From Nitrospira sp. (GTDB lineage: Bacteria > Nitrospirota > Nitrospiria > Nitrospirales > Nitrospiraceae), in NCBI GenBank assembly GCA_016715825.1, contig JADJXO010000001.1, positions 247,001-311,000 of the forward strand: a DNA stretch of 64,000 nucleotides, read 5' to 3'. Shown piece after piece: positions 18,599 to 27,807 of the stretch (positions are counted from its first letter, which is position 1; every line of letters begins with the position of its first letter). The notes under the pieces were generated by a model. The model saw nothing but the letters and a program-made list of their open reading frames with translations, was not told where the DNA came from and made no database searches. Made by a program: the position numbers and the translations under genes.

Positions 18599-19075
18599 AT
18601 GAGTCTCTACGACATCGACCTTGTCACGATCGACGGCACGCCGCAGAAGATGGACGTCTACCGAGGCAAGACCTTGCTCATCGTGAATGTCGCGAGCCAG
18701 TGCGGCTTCACGCCGCAGTATGAGGGAATCCAAACGCTCTACGAAACATTCAAGGATCGGGGTTTCGTGGTGCTCGGGTTCCCCTGTAACCAGTTCGGAC
18801 GGCAGGAGCCGGGCGGCGACGCAGAGATTGAGCAGTTCTGCACCAAGAACTTCAGGGTCACCTTTCCGATGTTCGCCAAGATCGACGTCAACGGCACGAC
18901 CGCACATCCGCTCTACCACTATCTGAAATCGGAGAAGCCTGGAATTCTCGGGACCGAGGCGATCAAATGGAACTTCACCAAGTTCCTCGTCGGTGCCGAC
19001 GGCACGGTCCTGAAACGCTATGCGCCGAGCGAGAAGCCGGAGATGATTGCGGCTGACCTGGCCACGAGGCTCTAG
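18599..19075 (+). CDS. Cytoplasmic glutathione peroxidase-like protein (Cys type)
   Basis: 158 residues, no signal peptide, normal length for bacterial BtuE/GPx proteins. Catalytic motifs: 'VNVASQCGFTPQY' (peroxidatic Cys, TGC codon), 'FPCNQFGRQEPG' (Gln, plus the second Cys found in thioredoxin-dependent members) and 'IKWNFTKFLV' (Trp-Asn). The ATG at 18599 is preferred to the GTG at 18590 because of GGTGGGAG just upstream. It is the paralogue of the exported enzyme at 14533, so the window carries a compartment-split pair. Confidence 0.92.
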   Translation: MSLYDIDLVTIDGTPQKMDVYRGKTLLIVNVASQCGFTPQYEGIQTLYETFKDRGFVVLGFPCNQFGRQEPGGDAEIEQFCTKNFRVTFPMFAKIDVNGTTAHPLYHYLKSEKPGILGTEAIKWNFTKFLVGADGTVLKRYAPSEKPEMIAADLATRL

Positions 19076-19216
19076 ACGACTGGGGGCGTCGAGACCTCAA
19101 GCGTATGACACCTCGCGTATCGCCATGTTTCAGCCCCTGCCAGGCATTCGAGGAGAGATTGTCTATAATGAGCACTATCGCAGATCTGAGATTCGATTCG
19201 AGTGAGGGAATGGACA

Positions 19217-19441
19217 ATGGGAACAAGAAGCTATACGGCGATCGTCGAAAAGGAAGGAGCGAGTTATGTCGCGCTCTGTCCGGAACTTGATGTAGCCGGT
19301 CAAGCGGAGACGGTCGAATCCGCCACGGCCAATCTCAAAGAAGCGGTCGAACTCTTTCTCGAATGTGCCGATCCTGCCGAAGTCGAACGCCGGCTCCATA
19401 CCCAGGTGTTTGTCACCCGCTTCGAAGCGGCCCATGGGTAA
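19217..19441 (+). CDS. hicB: HicB-family antitoxin
   Basis: 74 residues with the partial RNase-H-like HicB fold: 'YTAIVEKEGASYVALCPELDVAGQAETVE', then 'ATANLKEAVELFLE'. HicB proteins bind and neutralise the HicA mRNA interferase. The ATG at 19217 gives the canonical N-terminus; an upstream start at 19202 is less likely. The last 8 bases overlap the start of the hicA remnant, the usual coupled order hicB-hicA in this subgroup. Confidence 0.8.
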   Translation: MGTRSYTAIVEKEGASYVALCPELDVAGQAETVESATANLKEAVELFLECADPAEVERRLHTQVFVTRFEAAHG

Positions 19442-19619
19442 ACTCCGCGCCCTTTCTGGGCGAGACGTCTGCCGCATCCTTGAACAGCACGATTTTCAGA
19501 TCGTCCGTCAGCGCTATTTGTCGCACACTTCAGCAGTTACGCAGTTGTCTGATACGCGGCACGATCTCCCCGTACGGCTTCCTTGCATAGTCGGTGAGAG
19601 TCCAGGATACTCCGAATAA
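19434..19619 (+). pseudogene. Degenerate HicA toxin
   Basis: The N-terminus 'MGKLRALSGRDVCRILEQH' matches HicA (double-stranded-RNA-binding-like mRNA interferase), but after 'VRQR' the expected 'GSHIVMQ' segment with its catalytic His is scrambled, and the C-terminal 'GTLQSIIRQSGI'-type segment is replaced. Small indels have probably destroyed the toxin while the antitoxin stays open. The frame ends at 19619, immediately before a copy of the short dispersed repeat. Confidence 0.6.
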
Positions 19620-19620
19620 A

Positions 19621-19643
19621 CAGACTCCCGAACCTTTTCTGCC
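19621..19643 (+). repeat. Short dispersed repeat copy 1
   Basis: AACAGACTCCCGAACCTTTTCTG-type sequence directly after the hicA remnant; related copies at 20561 and 21434 also sit at the ends of toxin-antitoxin pieces. Confidence 0.5.
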
Positions 19644-19784
19644 TCTCATCGAATGGATAAAAACAAGACGTGCCCTCAAGGTTCCAGTTTTTGGAGTCTT
19701 TTAAAAACGCCTTGATAGGGCGCCTAGCGTAGGTGCATAATGATGAAGTCTGGAAAGATGCATTTGCTTTGGGGGAGCGGCACC

Positions 19785-20018
19785 ATGGCCAAACTTAACG
19801 TGTCCATCGACGATCGGTTGCGAGACGAGCTTTTCAGGCTTGTTCCACCTCGACGGCGGAGTCATGTGGTGAACGAAGCACTCCGGCATGAACTGCTTCG
19901 ACGTAAACGCCGGCAGGCGACCGAAGTGGTGCATCGCTTGCGGAAGCGAAGTGCGACTCTAACGGGGCAGGAAATTGTCGATGCGGTCCGTCGAGATCGG
20001 GAGAGAACAGATCGATGA
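19785..20018 (+). CDS. Ribbon-helix-helix-type antitoxin of a VapBC pair
   Basis: 77 residues from an ATG preceded by GGGGGAG. The N-terminal strand-helix-helix 'AKLNVSIDDRLRDELFRLVPPRRRSHVVNEALRHEL' is a ribbon-helix-helix DNA-binding domain. The Arg/Lys-rich C-terminal tail would wrap the toxin. The stop overlaps the toxin start by 4 bases (ATGA), a standard antitoxin-toxin arrangement. Confidence 0.8.
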   Translation: MAKLNVSIDDRLRDELFRLVPPRRRSHVVNEALRHELLRRKRRQATEVVHRLRKRSATLTGQEIVDAVRRDRERTDR

Positions 20019-20446
20019 TTCTGGTGCCCGATGCCTCCGTCCTCTTGAAGTGGGTCTTGGAACAAGAGGATGAGCCCGACCATCGCAAAGCCATCCAATT
20101 GCAACAGGCACTGCTGGACGGATGGATTGAGATTCGGTTACCGACGCTCTGGCGGTATGAAGTGGGCAATGTGTTGGGGCTCAAAAAGCCGACTCTAGCT
20201 GTCGAACTAATGAGTGTCTTGTTGGCGTACGAATTTGACGAGGTTCCGTTGCGGACGGAGTATGGACTGGCTGTGCTCGAACATATGCGGGAGGTGAAGC
20301 ACGTCACCTTTTATGATTCCGCTTACCACGTGCTGGCTATTCGTGCCAAAGGTGTGTACCTCACTGCGGATACGGCCTACGTCAAACGCGCTAAAGCAAA
20401 AGGGCATGTGGCGCTGTTGTCGGAATGGAAAGGACCAGTGCCGTAA
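20015..20446 (+). CDS. VapC-type PIN-domain ribonuclease toxin
   Basis: 143 residues with the PIN-domain acidic residues in place: Asp in 'LVPDASVLLKWV', Glu in 'LWRYEVGNVL', Asp in 'FYDSAYHVLAI' and Asp in 'YLTADTAYVKRAK'. This is the full set for an Mg-dependent endoribonuclease. Overlaps its antitoxin gene by 4 bases. It appears intact, unlike the neighbouring toxin genes. Confidence 0.88.
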   Translation: MILVPDASVLLKWVLEQEDEPDHRKAIQLQQALLDGWIEIRLPTLWRYEVGNVLGLKKPTLAVELMSVLLAYEFDEVPLRTEYGLAVLEHMREVKHVTFYDSAYHVLAIRAKGVYLTADTAYVKRAKAKGHVALLSEWKGPVP

Positions 20447-20560
20447 GACCGTTTTCTGACGAGTCACAAACTGTGATGTGCGTTTCCCTCATCTATCTTC
20501 GTGCCGGCTGCAGCTTCGGCCCGCACGTCGTTGGCATCTAGACACCTCGCGAATAGAAAA

Positions 20561-20583
20561 GACTCCCGGTACCTTTTCTGGTT
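20561..20583 (+). repeat. Short dispersed repeat copy 2
   Basis: GACTCCCGGTACCTTTTCTG followed by G-T-T; contains a GGTACC palindrome and sits at the junction with the VapC C-terminal fragment. Confidence 0.5.
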
Positions 20584-20795
20584 TCCCAGCTGTGACGATC
20601 GATGAGGAAACTGCCGAACGCTATGCGGTGATACTCAATGCATTGTGGAATGCGGAACCCCCGATTCCCACGAACGACATCTGGATTGCCGCGTCTGCGA
20701 TGCAGTATGGGCTGGCGGTGATCACGACGGACGCACACTTTCTGCAAATTCCACAGATTTTAGTTTGGCATAGCCCTCCTTCGCGGTCGGCTTAG
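20583..20795 (+). pseudogene. VapC PIN-domain toxin, C-terminal fragment
   Basis: The frame encodes 'TIDEETAERYAVILNAL', then 'PIPTNDIWIAASAMQYGL' and 'ITTDAHFLQIPQILV', the C-terminal half of a PIN domain with its last two acidic sites (NDIWIAA and TTDAHF). The N-terminal half is missing and replaced by the dispersed repeat, so the gene is a remnant. The complementary N-terminal type of fragment lies at 17261-17341 on the other strand, but the two need not come from one gene. Confidence 0.65.
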
Positions 20796-20878
20796 TACGG
20801 CGCCTTCGATATTCCTGTGAACGTGCGTTCCCGTAAGCCAGGAGACAGACACAGCGAAATCTCATCGAATGAAGATGA

Positions 20879-21157
20879 TCCCCGCTGCCTCGGCTCGATT
20901 CAAGCAATGCGATTGGAAACCGAGTCCGGCATAAGACGCAGAGGCTAGCCATCGAAAAACATTCTCGTGCCATAGAATACACGATACAAGATCTGACCCC
21001 AAAGCTGGACCTCGTATTGCAACGGGACAGGGCCGGCAACCCTCTTCACATCCTCTGGGGAATTCCCAAGGGCCATGTAGAGCCGGCAGTACTTGTCACA
21101 GCCTATAGACCGAACCCGGCCATCTGGCAAGACGGTTTTACGAGGAGGCGATCATGA
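20879..21157 (+). pseudogene. Toxin-like (DUF4258-type?) gene lacking a start
   Basis: An open frame with no usable start codon encodes 'LHILWGIPKGHVEPAVLVTAYRP' and ends with 'WQDGFTRRRS', a C-terminus I associate with DUF4258-type small toxins. It overlaps the next small gene by ATGA, exactly as toxin-antitoxin pairs do. The upstream part merges into a sequence resembling a REP/RAYT flank (minus strand near 20984-20999), suggesting that the N-terminus was replaced. Family name is tentative. Confidence 0.4.
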
Positions 21158-21426
21158 GAACACAGAAGCGGACGAAATTGGTTCATGAAGGACGGTACTT
21201 GGCCGAGGTCGATGTTGAGCTGCTGATCAATGCGGACGAATGGTCGCCCTATCTCTCAGTGGCCGATGCTTATAAGCTGGACGATGTACGGGCGGCACTG
21301 AAAGCCGGTGATACGGCGACGGCAGCACAATACGGGAGGGTCTTTGCACTCACCCGCTGGCCATGTAGGCCTCGTCTCCAGGGCAGGACCAGGATACGTT
21401 TAAAAGGCAAAGTGGTTAAACGGTAA
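21154..21426 (+). CDS. Small antitoxin-like protein
   Basis: 90 residues starting at an ATG preceded by GAGGAGG. 'TKLVHEGRYLAEVDVELL' and 'WSPYLSVADAYKLDDVRAALKAGDTATAAQYGRVFAL' resemble small proteins usually encoded next to DUF4258-like genes, which are probably antitoxins. The last ~20 residues look unlike the rest (RPRLQGRTRIRLKG) and may be a frameshifted tail. It overlaps the preceding remnant by 4 bases. Confidence 0.5.
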   Translation: MRTQKRTKLVHEGRYLAEVDVELLINADEWSPYLSVADAYKLDDVRAALKAGDTATAAQYGRVFALTRWPCRPRLQGRTRIRLKGKVVKR

Positions 21427-21433
21427 CAGGAAC

Positions 21434-21455
21434 AGACTCCCGGTTCATTTTTCAG
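21434..21455 (+). repeat. Short dispersed repeat copy 3, with hicA-like debris after it
   Basis: AGACTCCCGGTTCATTTTTCAG, followed at 21471 by CACGATTTTCAGATC and a GTCAACGC segment that parallels the hicA remnant near 19489. The rest of 21456-21696 holds no gene I can support. Confidence 0.4.
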
Positions 21456-21696
21456 ATCTCACGATTTTCAGATCATTTGTCAACGCGGGGTCCCTTGCAC
21501 CGCCTCCGAGATCTAACTCGCTGCAGGGGAGAGAAACGGTGACATTCTACTTTTGAGTGAAGCAGGTCTTTTGCGCGAAAGCAGCGCGAAGTGGGGAAAG
21601 AACCGGAGGGGGTAGTGGCGGCTAGGGTCGTAGATAAGCGAAATCTTCACCTGCGTGGAAATGCAGAATGCCTTGTTTATCTTTGCCCCAAACGGC

Positions 21697-22786
21697 TTAT
21701 TTCACCCTCTCGGTAGAAAAGAAATCTAGAATGGTACTGATGGCTAGATTCCGATAGTGATCAGATTCAATGAATAACTCGTGCTTAGCTCCATCAAACT
21801 TTATTGGCCCTCCGCTCGCACAAGAATTTCCGGTTTCCTTTTTGAGGTTCAGGCAAAAGGTGTCTTGAGCTTCTGGGGTGACCGCTGTGTCGGCTCCTGC
21901 CTGCAACACTAGGACGGGAGTCGTGATCGTCTTTGTATTGCTTAGCATCGTTGAGGAAGCAGCACAGGCTTGACCACACCATCCACGCGTCGGTCCGCCC
22001 AACTGTATGGTTTCGTTTTCTTGATATGTTTTCAGCAGCTGTTGGTAGCGTGTCTCGGAGTTCGTATATTCATTGTTTGCAAAGGTAATTGGTTTGTAAG
22101 GATCTGGAAGGATGCCAGCCCAGCAGTCGTAGCAGAGCCAGTCCATTGCTCTGAACCACAAACATCCGAGCTTCGATGACCCAAATATTTTGATAGCTGG
22201 ACCGTGCATGGGGATGAGAGGGCAGCTGCCTTAAAAACGCCAGGGTAGCGTTCGAGATACAACGTTGCAATACCGCCCCCATGGAATGCCCTAACAAGAA
22301 TAATTTCTCATGAGACTTGGACAACACGATGGTCCTCACAAACGTATGGAGATCGCTCACATAATCGTCGAACCTCTTCACATGGCCCTTCTGTGGCTCA
22401 TCAGGCAGCATGCGACCAGAATATCCCTGTCCTCGATGGTCATGAATGTAGACCCAATAACCTTGACAGGTTAAATCGAAGACAAGCTCTTTGTACTTCA
22501 CATAGGATTCCGTGCGGCCACTCGATATGACTATGGCACCCTTTTCCTTAACACCATTTTGCGGAGGGAACTTCATATAGGATATCTTCATGCCGTCCAC
22601 ACCTGGGAAATTGTCTTGCTTGCGATGTTCCTTCCAATAGGGCTCAATCTTCTCTTTGAATCGCTGTTCAAATTCTTCCACGAGAACTAAGCCACATCGA
22701 TTCTCTTGTTCGGCTAGGGCTGCCGATGCGTAAAGAAGAAGTGCAATGCCTCCACAGAGGACACTAAGACGGCAGAGAGGTGACAT
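21697..22786 (-). pseudogene. Secreted lysophospholipase/monoacylglycerol lipase-like hydrolase, broken by two frameshifts
   Basis: The ATG at 22786 has AAGGAGAAG upstream and begins a signal peptide (LSVLCGGIALLLYASAALA). The hydrolase core follows with 'GAIVISSGRTESYVKYKELVFDL', 'IHDHRGQGYSGRM' and the nucleophile elbow 'LLGHSMGA', as in PldB/monoglyceride lipases. The frame then shifts at ~22262 (continuing 'LERYPGVFKAAALSSP') and again at ~22205 ('MHGPAIKIFGSSK'), and ends with the catalytic Asp and His regions ('LQAGADTAVTP', 'GAKHELFIE'). All parts are recognisable, so decay is recent. Confidence 0.75.
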
Positions 22787-23077
22787 CACTTTGTCTTCTC
22801 CTTGATATGCGTTGATGCCTGTACAGGCATCGCCTGCTTCTGAGTGCAAATCAGGCTCGTCTTGCTCAGCAGCACCATGCTCGCACCCCGTTTTTGCGGA
22901 TGGGAAACTCCCACGGCACTAGGTCGTTCAGGATGGACGTATGGATGCGTATTATACCAGGAGAGCCACCCAGCAGTGGCAAGTGGCATATATGCTAGAG
23001 GCGCTATTGTTCAAGTGGCTCACTCTCAGCGCGGCTTCTTCCTGCTGCCCGATTCGTGGTGCCTGGAGACTGTCACG

Positions 23078-24085
23078 CTATGAAACGGGTTGCTTCTTGT
23101 ATCGCTGTAGAATGGATTTAATCTTGTCAGGAATGGTCTTGGGCAATCCGTGAATGCTGTAGAACTTCTCGCCCAACGCCTTCTGAAGGGCCTCTTTCGC
23201 CTTGGCCATGGACTCTTTGGAAAAGACATCTTCGTTCGTGACAAAGATGACGGCCTGGACATCAGATTCGGCGGCTCGTCTCTTGATGTCATCAGCAAGC
23301 TGCTCGGCGCGATTCTGATTCTGATCTTCCAGGTCGTACCAGTCTTCCAGGTCAGCCCAAGCATGTATCTCAAAACGCGACGCGCTGCCCGTCTATGTCA
23401 TGGATCTCATCCCAAGGACGCTCTTTGCGAAGAATATTCCAAATGCGTACCTTTTTAATGGGGAGAATAGTAATGCCCGCTTCTTTAATTTCACCTATTA
23501 CCTTTTTTCGATATCGGTCATCGGCTGAATGGATTTTTCTATATCGCTCCCTAGATATACTTTTGTAACCAGGATCTAGTGGGTGAACATTGGATTTCCA
23601 ACGCATAAACTGATGTCGAATGTACGGCCCCCCAATCCGGAGGTGTACAAGTCGGCAAGTCCTGTGGCTTAAGACCGTGCAAGATGTTAAAGGTAGCGAA
23701 CCACGAGTCATCTGAAATTGGTCTCGGATCACCGATGATTCCATACTCTTTGATAAGCCTATACGCCTCAGGACTTAGATGTTGTATTTCTCTCAACTCT
23801 TCAAAGTCGGCGTATGGTTTCTGGCAGGCACGTTCGAAGATTTGCCGTGCTAGGTAACGATCTCCTCTCAGGAGTATTGCAAGCTCGTCTGTTGTTGCCG
23901 CATTGATGTTAATGGGAGCGAGATAGTTGCCAATTTCCTCGTACGATTGCTCCGAAGAAACTCTCCGTATTCCAGATCGCCTTTATCCGAATAAGGCGCA
24001 TTATCGACGATCGCCCCAATCGACTTGGGTGTAAAACGAGAACACGATCAAGCTTCTGCTGTAGATCCTTTCTAAACTCGTTCGT
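23078..24085 (-). pseudogene. Decayed gene with a helix-hairpin-helix-like motif
   Basis: Coding-like segments in changing minus-strand frames join into one protein. They run 'AIVDNAPYSDKGDLEYGEF', then 'APININAATTDELAILL' with 'YLARQIFERA' and 'YADFEELREIQHLSPEAYRL' (this resembles a ComEA-type helix-hairpin-helix), then 'YRKKVIGEIKEAGITILPI', then after a TTTT run at ~23370 'HAWADLEDWYDLEDQNQNRAE' and 'IHGLPKTIPDKIKSILQRYK', stopping at 23078. At least three frameshifts are needed. Upstream it may be continuous with the hydrolase at 24072-25602, in which case both are one long gene. Confidence 0.5.
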
Positions 24086-25602
24086 CACCCATCGTGTTAT
24101 CGGGAGCTTTCACAAGCTTCACCGGCTCTGGGCATCCATGCTTCACCATCTGAAGCACCAGTTCTACCTTGTCCGGCTTGGTAAAGTCTCCATGGTCCCG
24201 TGGTTCCTTCGTACGTAACCGATTGCCGCTGAATGATATGCGGCATATGCGCTTCCAAGCATCTTTATCATCGATATTCAACCACTCCTGATTGATTTCT
24301 CTCCCAAATCGCTTTTGAGGGAGACCGTATGTTCGTTCAAGCAGTAGATCGATCCATACCAAGAGTGAGCCCCGCGACAAGAGGTCAGCGGCATAAGTTT
24401 CGTTGCTTTCGTCAACCTCGGACAGCGCAAAGGACCAAAAGTGAGTCTCCTTATGGTCTCTAAGATAAGGAACCACGGATACTTTGAAATCGGAGATGCT
24501 GTTCGCTGCACCAAGATAGATAATGTGTTTGAACGTCAGTTTCTTAGACAGTGTTGTGAGAATGCGGTCGGAGATATGGCCCCATACTGTGGCCCAACAG
24601 CGTCAGTTCCACGAGGGGACAGAGGACGGATTTATTGTTTTTGCATTCCGCCGTTTGCCATTTGCCGTCTTCAATCTTATCTGCCAACTGTTTCAATAGT
24701 TGTTGTGTCGCGCTGTCTTTTTTGGTTGTGGGATTGAAAAGCAATACATCTGGCCGGCGCTTGAGCATGTCCCAGGCAGGTGTGCCAAATCCTTCTACGA
24801 GCGGGGCACTTGCCATGCGGATAGGCATGAAGAGGTAGCGGGTCAGCTCATCCCTAAGGGTGGTATAGCCATAGACGCCTGCAGCGGCATATGTTGCATA
24901 TGGCATCACACCTGCAATGGTTAGCGTAGGATGGAGGGCGGCAATGGGAAGCCCATAATAGCTGGCTATCAGAGCTGTAGTTATCATAGCGCTCGTATAA
25001 TCTGCTGATTGGTTCTGGAACAGGTCCTTTGCTTCTGAATAGATAGCATCAGGAGTCTTGACGATACTTTCTCCCAGGTCGTGCAAAAGGACAATTGGAA
25101 AGGTCGATGAGGCGAATAGTGTCGACCGTTCTCCAAATCGAATGTGAAAGAAATGATCTTTGAGTGCTGATTGCAACCCCGCCTCCCAGTTCAATGAGAG
25201 GAGGAAATAAGAACTAAGATTTGGAAACGCTTCGGTATCCGTTTGCTTCTCCAAGAATCCTTTAATGTGCTCAAGGCCACCCTCATAGCTATTGAGGCCA
25301 CCATGAATAAAGATGAGAATCTGAGCGGGCAGTCTGGCCTCATTCTTCTGTTTCAGTACATGCTCTTCCAGCTTCTTGAGGATGGAATCGACGTACTGTG
25401 TCTGGAATTCTTCATCATTCAATTGCTCCACATACTTGAAGCCGACCTGACTTGCTTTTCGGATATGCCCGCGAGCGCGACCCTCCTCGTCTACAGAGAT
25501 ATGATGCCCCCATTCTATCTGCGTTATATAAGAAGACTTGCACCCGAAGTTTTGTGAGGCGAGAACCAACAACAGAAGGATGCGCAGTATGCATGTCAAC
25601 AT
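24072..25602 (-). pseudogene. Alpha/beta hydrolase lipoprotein, frameshifted
   Basis: From the ATG at 25602 a lipoprotein signal (LRILLLLVLASQNFGC) leads to a ~350-residue region with 'ILIFIHGGLNSYEGGLEHIKGF' (oxyanion/His-Gly strand), 'YFLLSLNWEAG', a hydrophobic segment around residues 195-240, and the elbow 'LTLLGHSMG'. The frame then breaks at ~24575; the other frame continues 'ISDRILTTLSKKL' and 'HIIYLGAANSISDFKV' to 24072. One base change restores a single protein. A longer frame begins at 25731 but would bury the signal. Same strand and spacing as the neighbouring lipoproteins. Confidence 0.65.
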
Positions 25603-25742
25603 GGGATGAACCTGTGTGTGTAAGTAATGGTAGCTGGAGTCGCTAAAGGGCTGGTGACCCCAAAGCGATACTAGTCTCTGAGCAGCAGTGTCGTATGATG
25701 CATGTACATCAAGTAAGCATTTGCATCTCATTTATTGTGGGT

Positions 25743-27704
25743 TTAGTGCCTCGCGGTACAATTGCTGAATGAATCCTCCATGCGGGGATTATGAAAGCCG
25801 TTATGGCCATCGATGATATTTTTATTTTTGGTGCGGACTACCCAAATTGGGTTATGCGGACTCCTCAGACCCTGGCCCCATTTATCTTGAAGAATCTCTT
25901 TCGTTACTAGCTGATTGCTCCAAGGATCGTGATCGATTGATTGGTCATCGAACAGATCATCCAATGGATCCTCGCCTTCCTGTGCTTCCTTCATTGCAAC
26001 GCTTAGCCGCAGGCCGCCGCAGAAGGCTCGGGCAGGCCAGTTTGTCTTTGTTTCCTTGCTTTCATGTAGTTTCCGTTTCCACTCCACGGCTTCCTCATCA
26101 AGTGCCGCTGCTAGTGGTTTCTCGCCTGAAAACCCTGTGGAAGCGAGCTTTTCCCAACCCGTTTTTAGGCATATGTCCAAGCTAGTGTCCGTATCTTTCT
26201 TTGATTCGCTGTCTGAGAAAGTGGGGAAACTGTCGAGATAGTGCGTCATATATCGTGGGATGTGGCCCACCGTTTTCCGGTTTGCGTTACGCTCTTCGTC
26301 CGCCCTCCTCTCTATATCACTACCGTCCTTGCTTTCAGGGGAATTGTCTTGGAAGAGGGTACTGAAGAAGCGACCAATGGGGAAAGCATATCGCGTTGCA
26401 TAATCTGACGTGCCTGTCACTAGGACGAGCACAGGATCCTGGGTGCAAATGTAGGGGCGCCGTTTCATTCGATTGAGTGATGCTTGGTAGAGTGGTTCAA
26501 AACGTGCTCCCTCAAATGCTGGGTTAATTAGGACAATAAGATCTGCATATGGAGAAGACACCACTTCCCCAAGACTCGGTTCTCCTGTCGGGCACTGCTC
26601 TTGCGCGGTGGGACTTTCCTTAGGCGACTCTATCCCAGCAGATACACTGTCGATCAATGACTCCGAGATGGCATTGTAAATAGCCAGCGACCCAAAACTG
26701 TGCCCAAGGATGAGTGTTCGCATTGCAACGCATCTACCCTTGCTGGGTTTGGCCTGCGCAGCACACTCATCGTACGCTTTCCAATCGCGGCCCATTCTTT
26801 TGGTTTTGCTAGCTGAGTCATTCATGTCATTTACGTTGGCTCGGATATGTCCTAACCGTGCGAATAACTCCCGTGTCGAGCCAAGTGCCACGTCCAATGC
26901 AGCGCCCTTTCGATCCCAGAAGCTCAACACTGCTGGTAACCCCAATGTTAGATCAGATAGAGTCCAGCTGGTGAAGGGTATACGTGGTGAATTGGGATAT
27001 TCTTTGACCAGTGCTCCGCGCCATCCTAAGTACACCCCAACCACCTTCCGAGGTCTGTTTGATGGATTCCAACGTTCACCCTTGCTTGATTTGTGAGCTT
27101 CAAACAACACGGCACTGTAGAGCACTTCTCGTAGCTGTCGTAGGTTCCAGTCTTCGAAGTCTGCATTATGTCGCCAGCCGTGGGCAGCAACGACAAGGCT
27201 GACATCGTCAAAACAAGGTTCTTTTTCACCGGTCTTGCAAGTATGCGGAGTCATGGTGTTTTGTAAGAACTTAAACAAGTCGTCCATTTGCTGGGGATGG
27301 TACAATCGGCCCTGGTCATCAAATTCCAGAACGAAGAGATCTGCACTACATGCTGCTGGAGGACACAGGTTAGAGCTGTACGTGATCGTTTCATGAGAGC
27401 AATCTCTGCTACCTGAGCAGCTCTCACCAATATCCGCTTCAACAGGTTTCTGAAATCTAAAAGGAAGTTCTATCTCGTCATTTTCTGCTTCGTCCTTCTT
27501 CTTGTCAGTGTCTTTCTTCTCAACTAGCGAGACTTGTACGGCATCGGGGTCTCCTAGGGTTCCCTCAGAGGGGGTGTTAGCACTCCCACGGATGCTGCTA
27601 TTAGGCCAGGTAAACCATGAGCAACCAGCGACAAGGCCAACGGCCAGTGTTAGGAGTACCGCTCCAGAGATCTGTGGCCAAGATGCACGATCGGTCTGTC
27701 TCAT
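25743..27704 (-). CDS. Large lipoprotein with alpha/beta-hydrolase motif
   Basis: About 653 residues from the ATG at 27704, which has GGAGG six bases upstream (an ATG at 27716 is also in frame). A lipoprotein signal ('AVLLTLAVGLVAGC') is followed by a charged linker (DTDKKKDEAENDE) and a Cys-rich patch. The domain has 'VSLVVAAHGWRHNADFEDWN' and the elbow 'RTLILGHSFGSLAIY', i.e. GHSFG, with 'DLIVLINPAFEG' and 'PVLVLVTGTSDYATR' further on. It is thus probably an envelope-anchored serine hydrolase. It is intact, and appears co-directional with the hydrolase downstream (140 bases). Confidence 0.75.
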   Translation of the reverse strand: MRQTDRASWPQISGAVLLTLAVGLVAGCSWFTWPNSSIRGSANTPSEGTLGDPDAVQVSLVEKKDTDKKKDEAENDEIELPFRFQKPVEADIGESCSGSRDCSHETITYSSNLCPPAACSADLFVLEFDDQGRLYHPQQMDDLFKFLQNTMTPHTCKTGEKEPCFDDVSLVVAAHGWRHNADFEDWNLRQLREVLYSAVLFEAHKSSKGERWNPSNRPRKVVGVYLGWRGALVKEYPNSPRIPFTSWTLSDLTLGLPAVLSFWDRKGAALDVALGSTRELFARLGHIRANVNDMNDSASKTKRMGRDWKAYDECAAQAKPSKGRCVAMRTLILGHSFGSLAIYNAISESLIDSVSAGIESPKESPTAQEQCPTGEPSLGEVVSSPYADLIVLINPAFEGARFEPLYQASLNRMKRRPYICTQDPVLVLVTGTSDYATRYAFPIGRFFSTLFQDNSPESKDGSDIERRADEERNANRKTVGHIPRYMTHYLDSFPTFSDSESKKDTDTSLDICLKTGWEKLASTGFSGEKPLAAALDEEAVEWKRKLHESKETKTNWPARAFCGGLRLSVAMKEAQEGEDPLDDLFDDQSIDHDPWSNQLVTKEILQDKWGQGLRSPHNPIWVVRTKNKNIIDGHNGFHNPRMEDSFSNCTARH

Positions 27705-27807
27705 TGATGCCTCCATCTGATCCGATACGTCTCTGTGTTGTTCATGACAATGTGCTTCATTAGAGCCGTTTCCTACTAAGGTCCCAATGGTTAGAACTTA
27801 TTCAGAA

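Noticed and set aside
14533..19075. Selenocysteine in the two glutathione peroxidases
   Set aside because: The active-site codons are TGT and TGC, ordinary cysteine; no in-frame TGA at that position.
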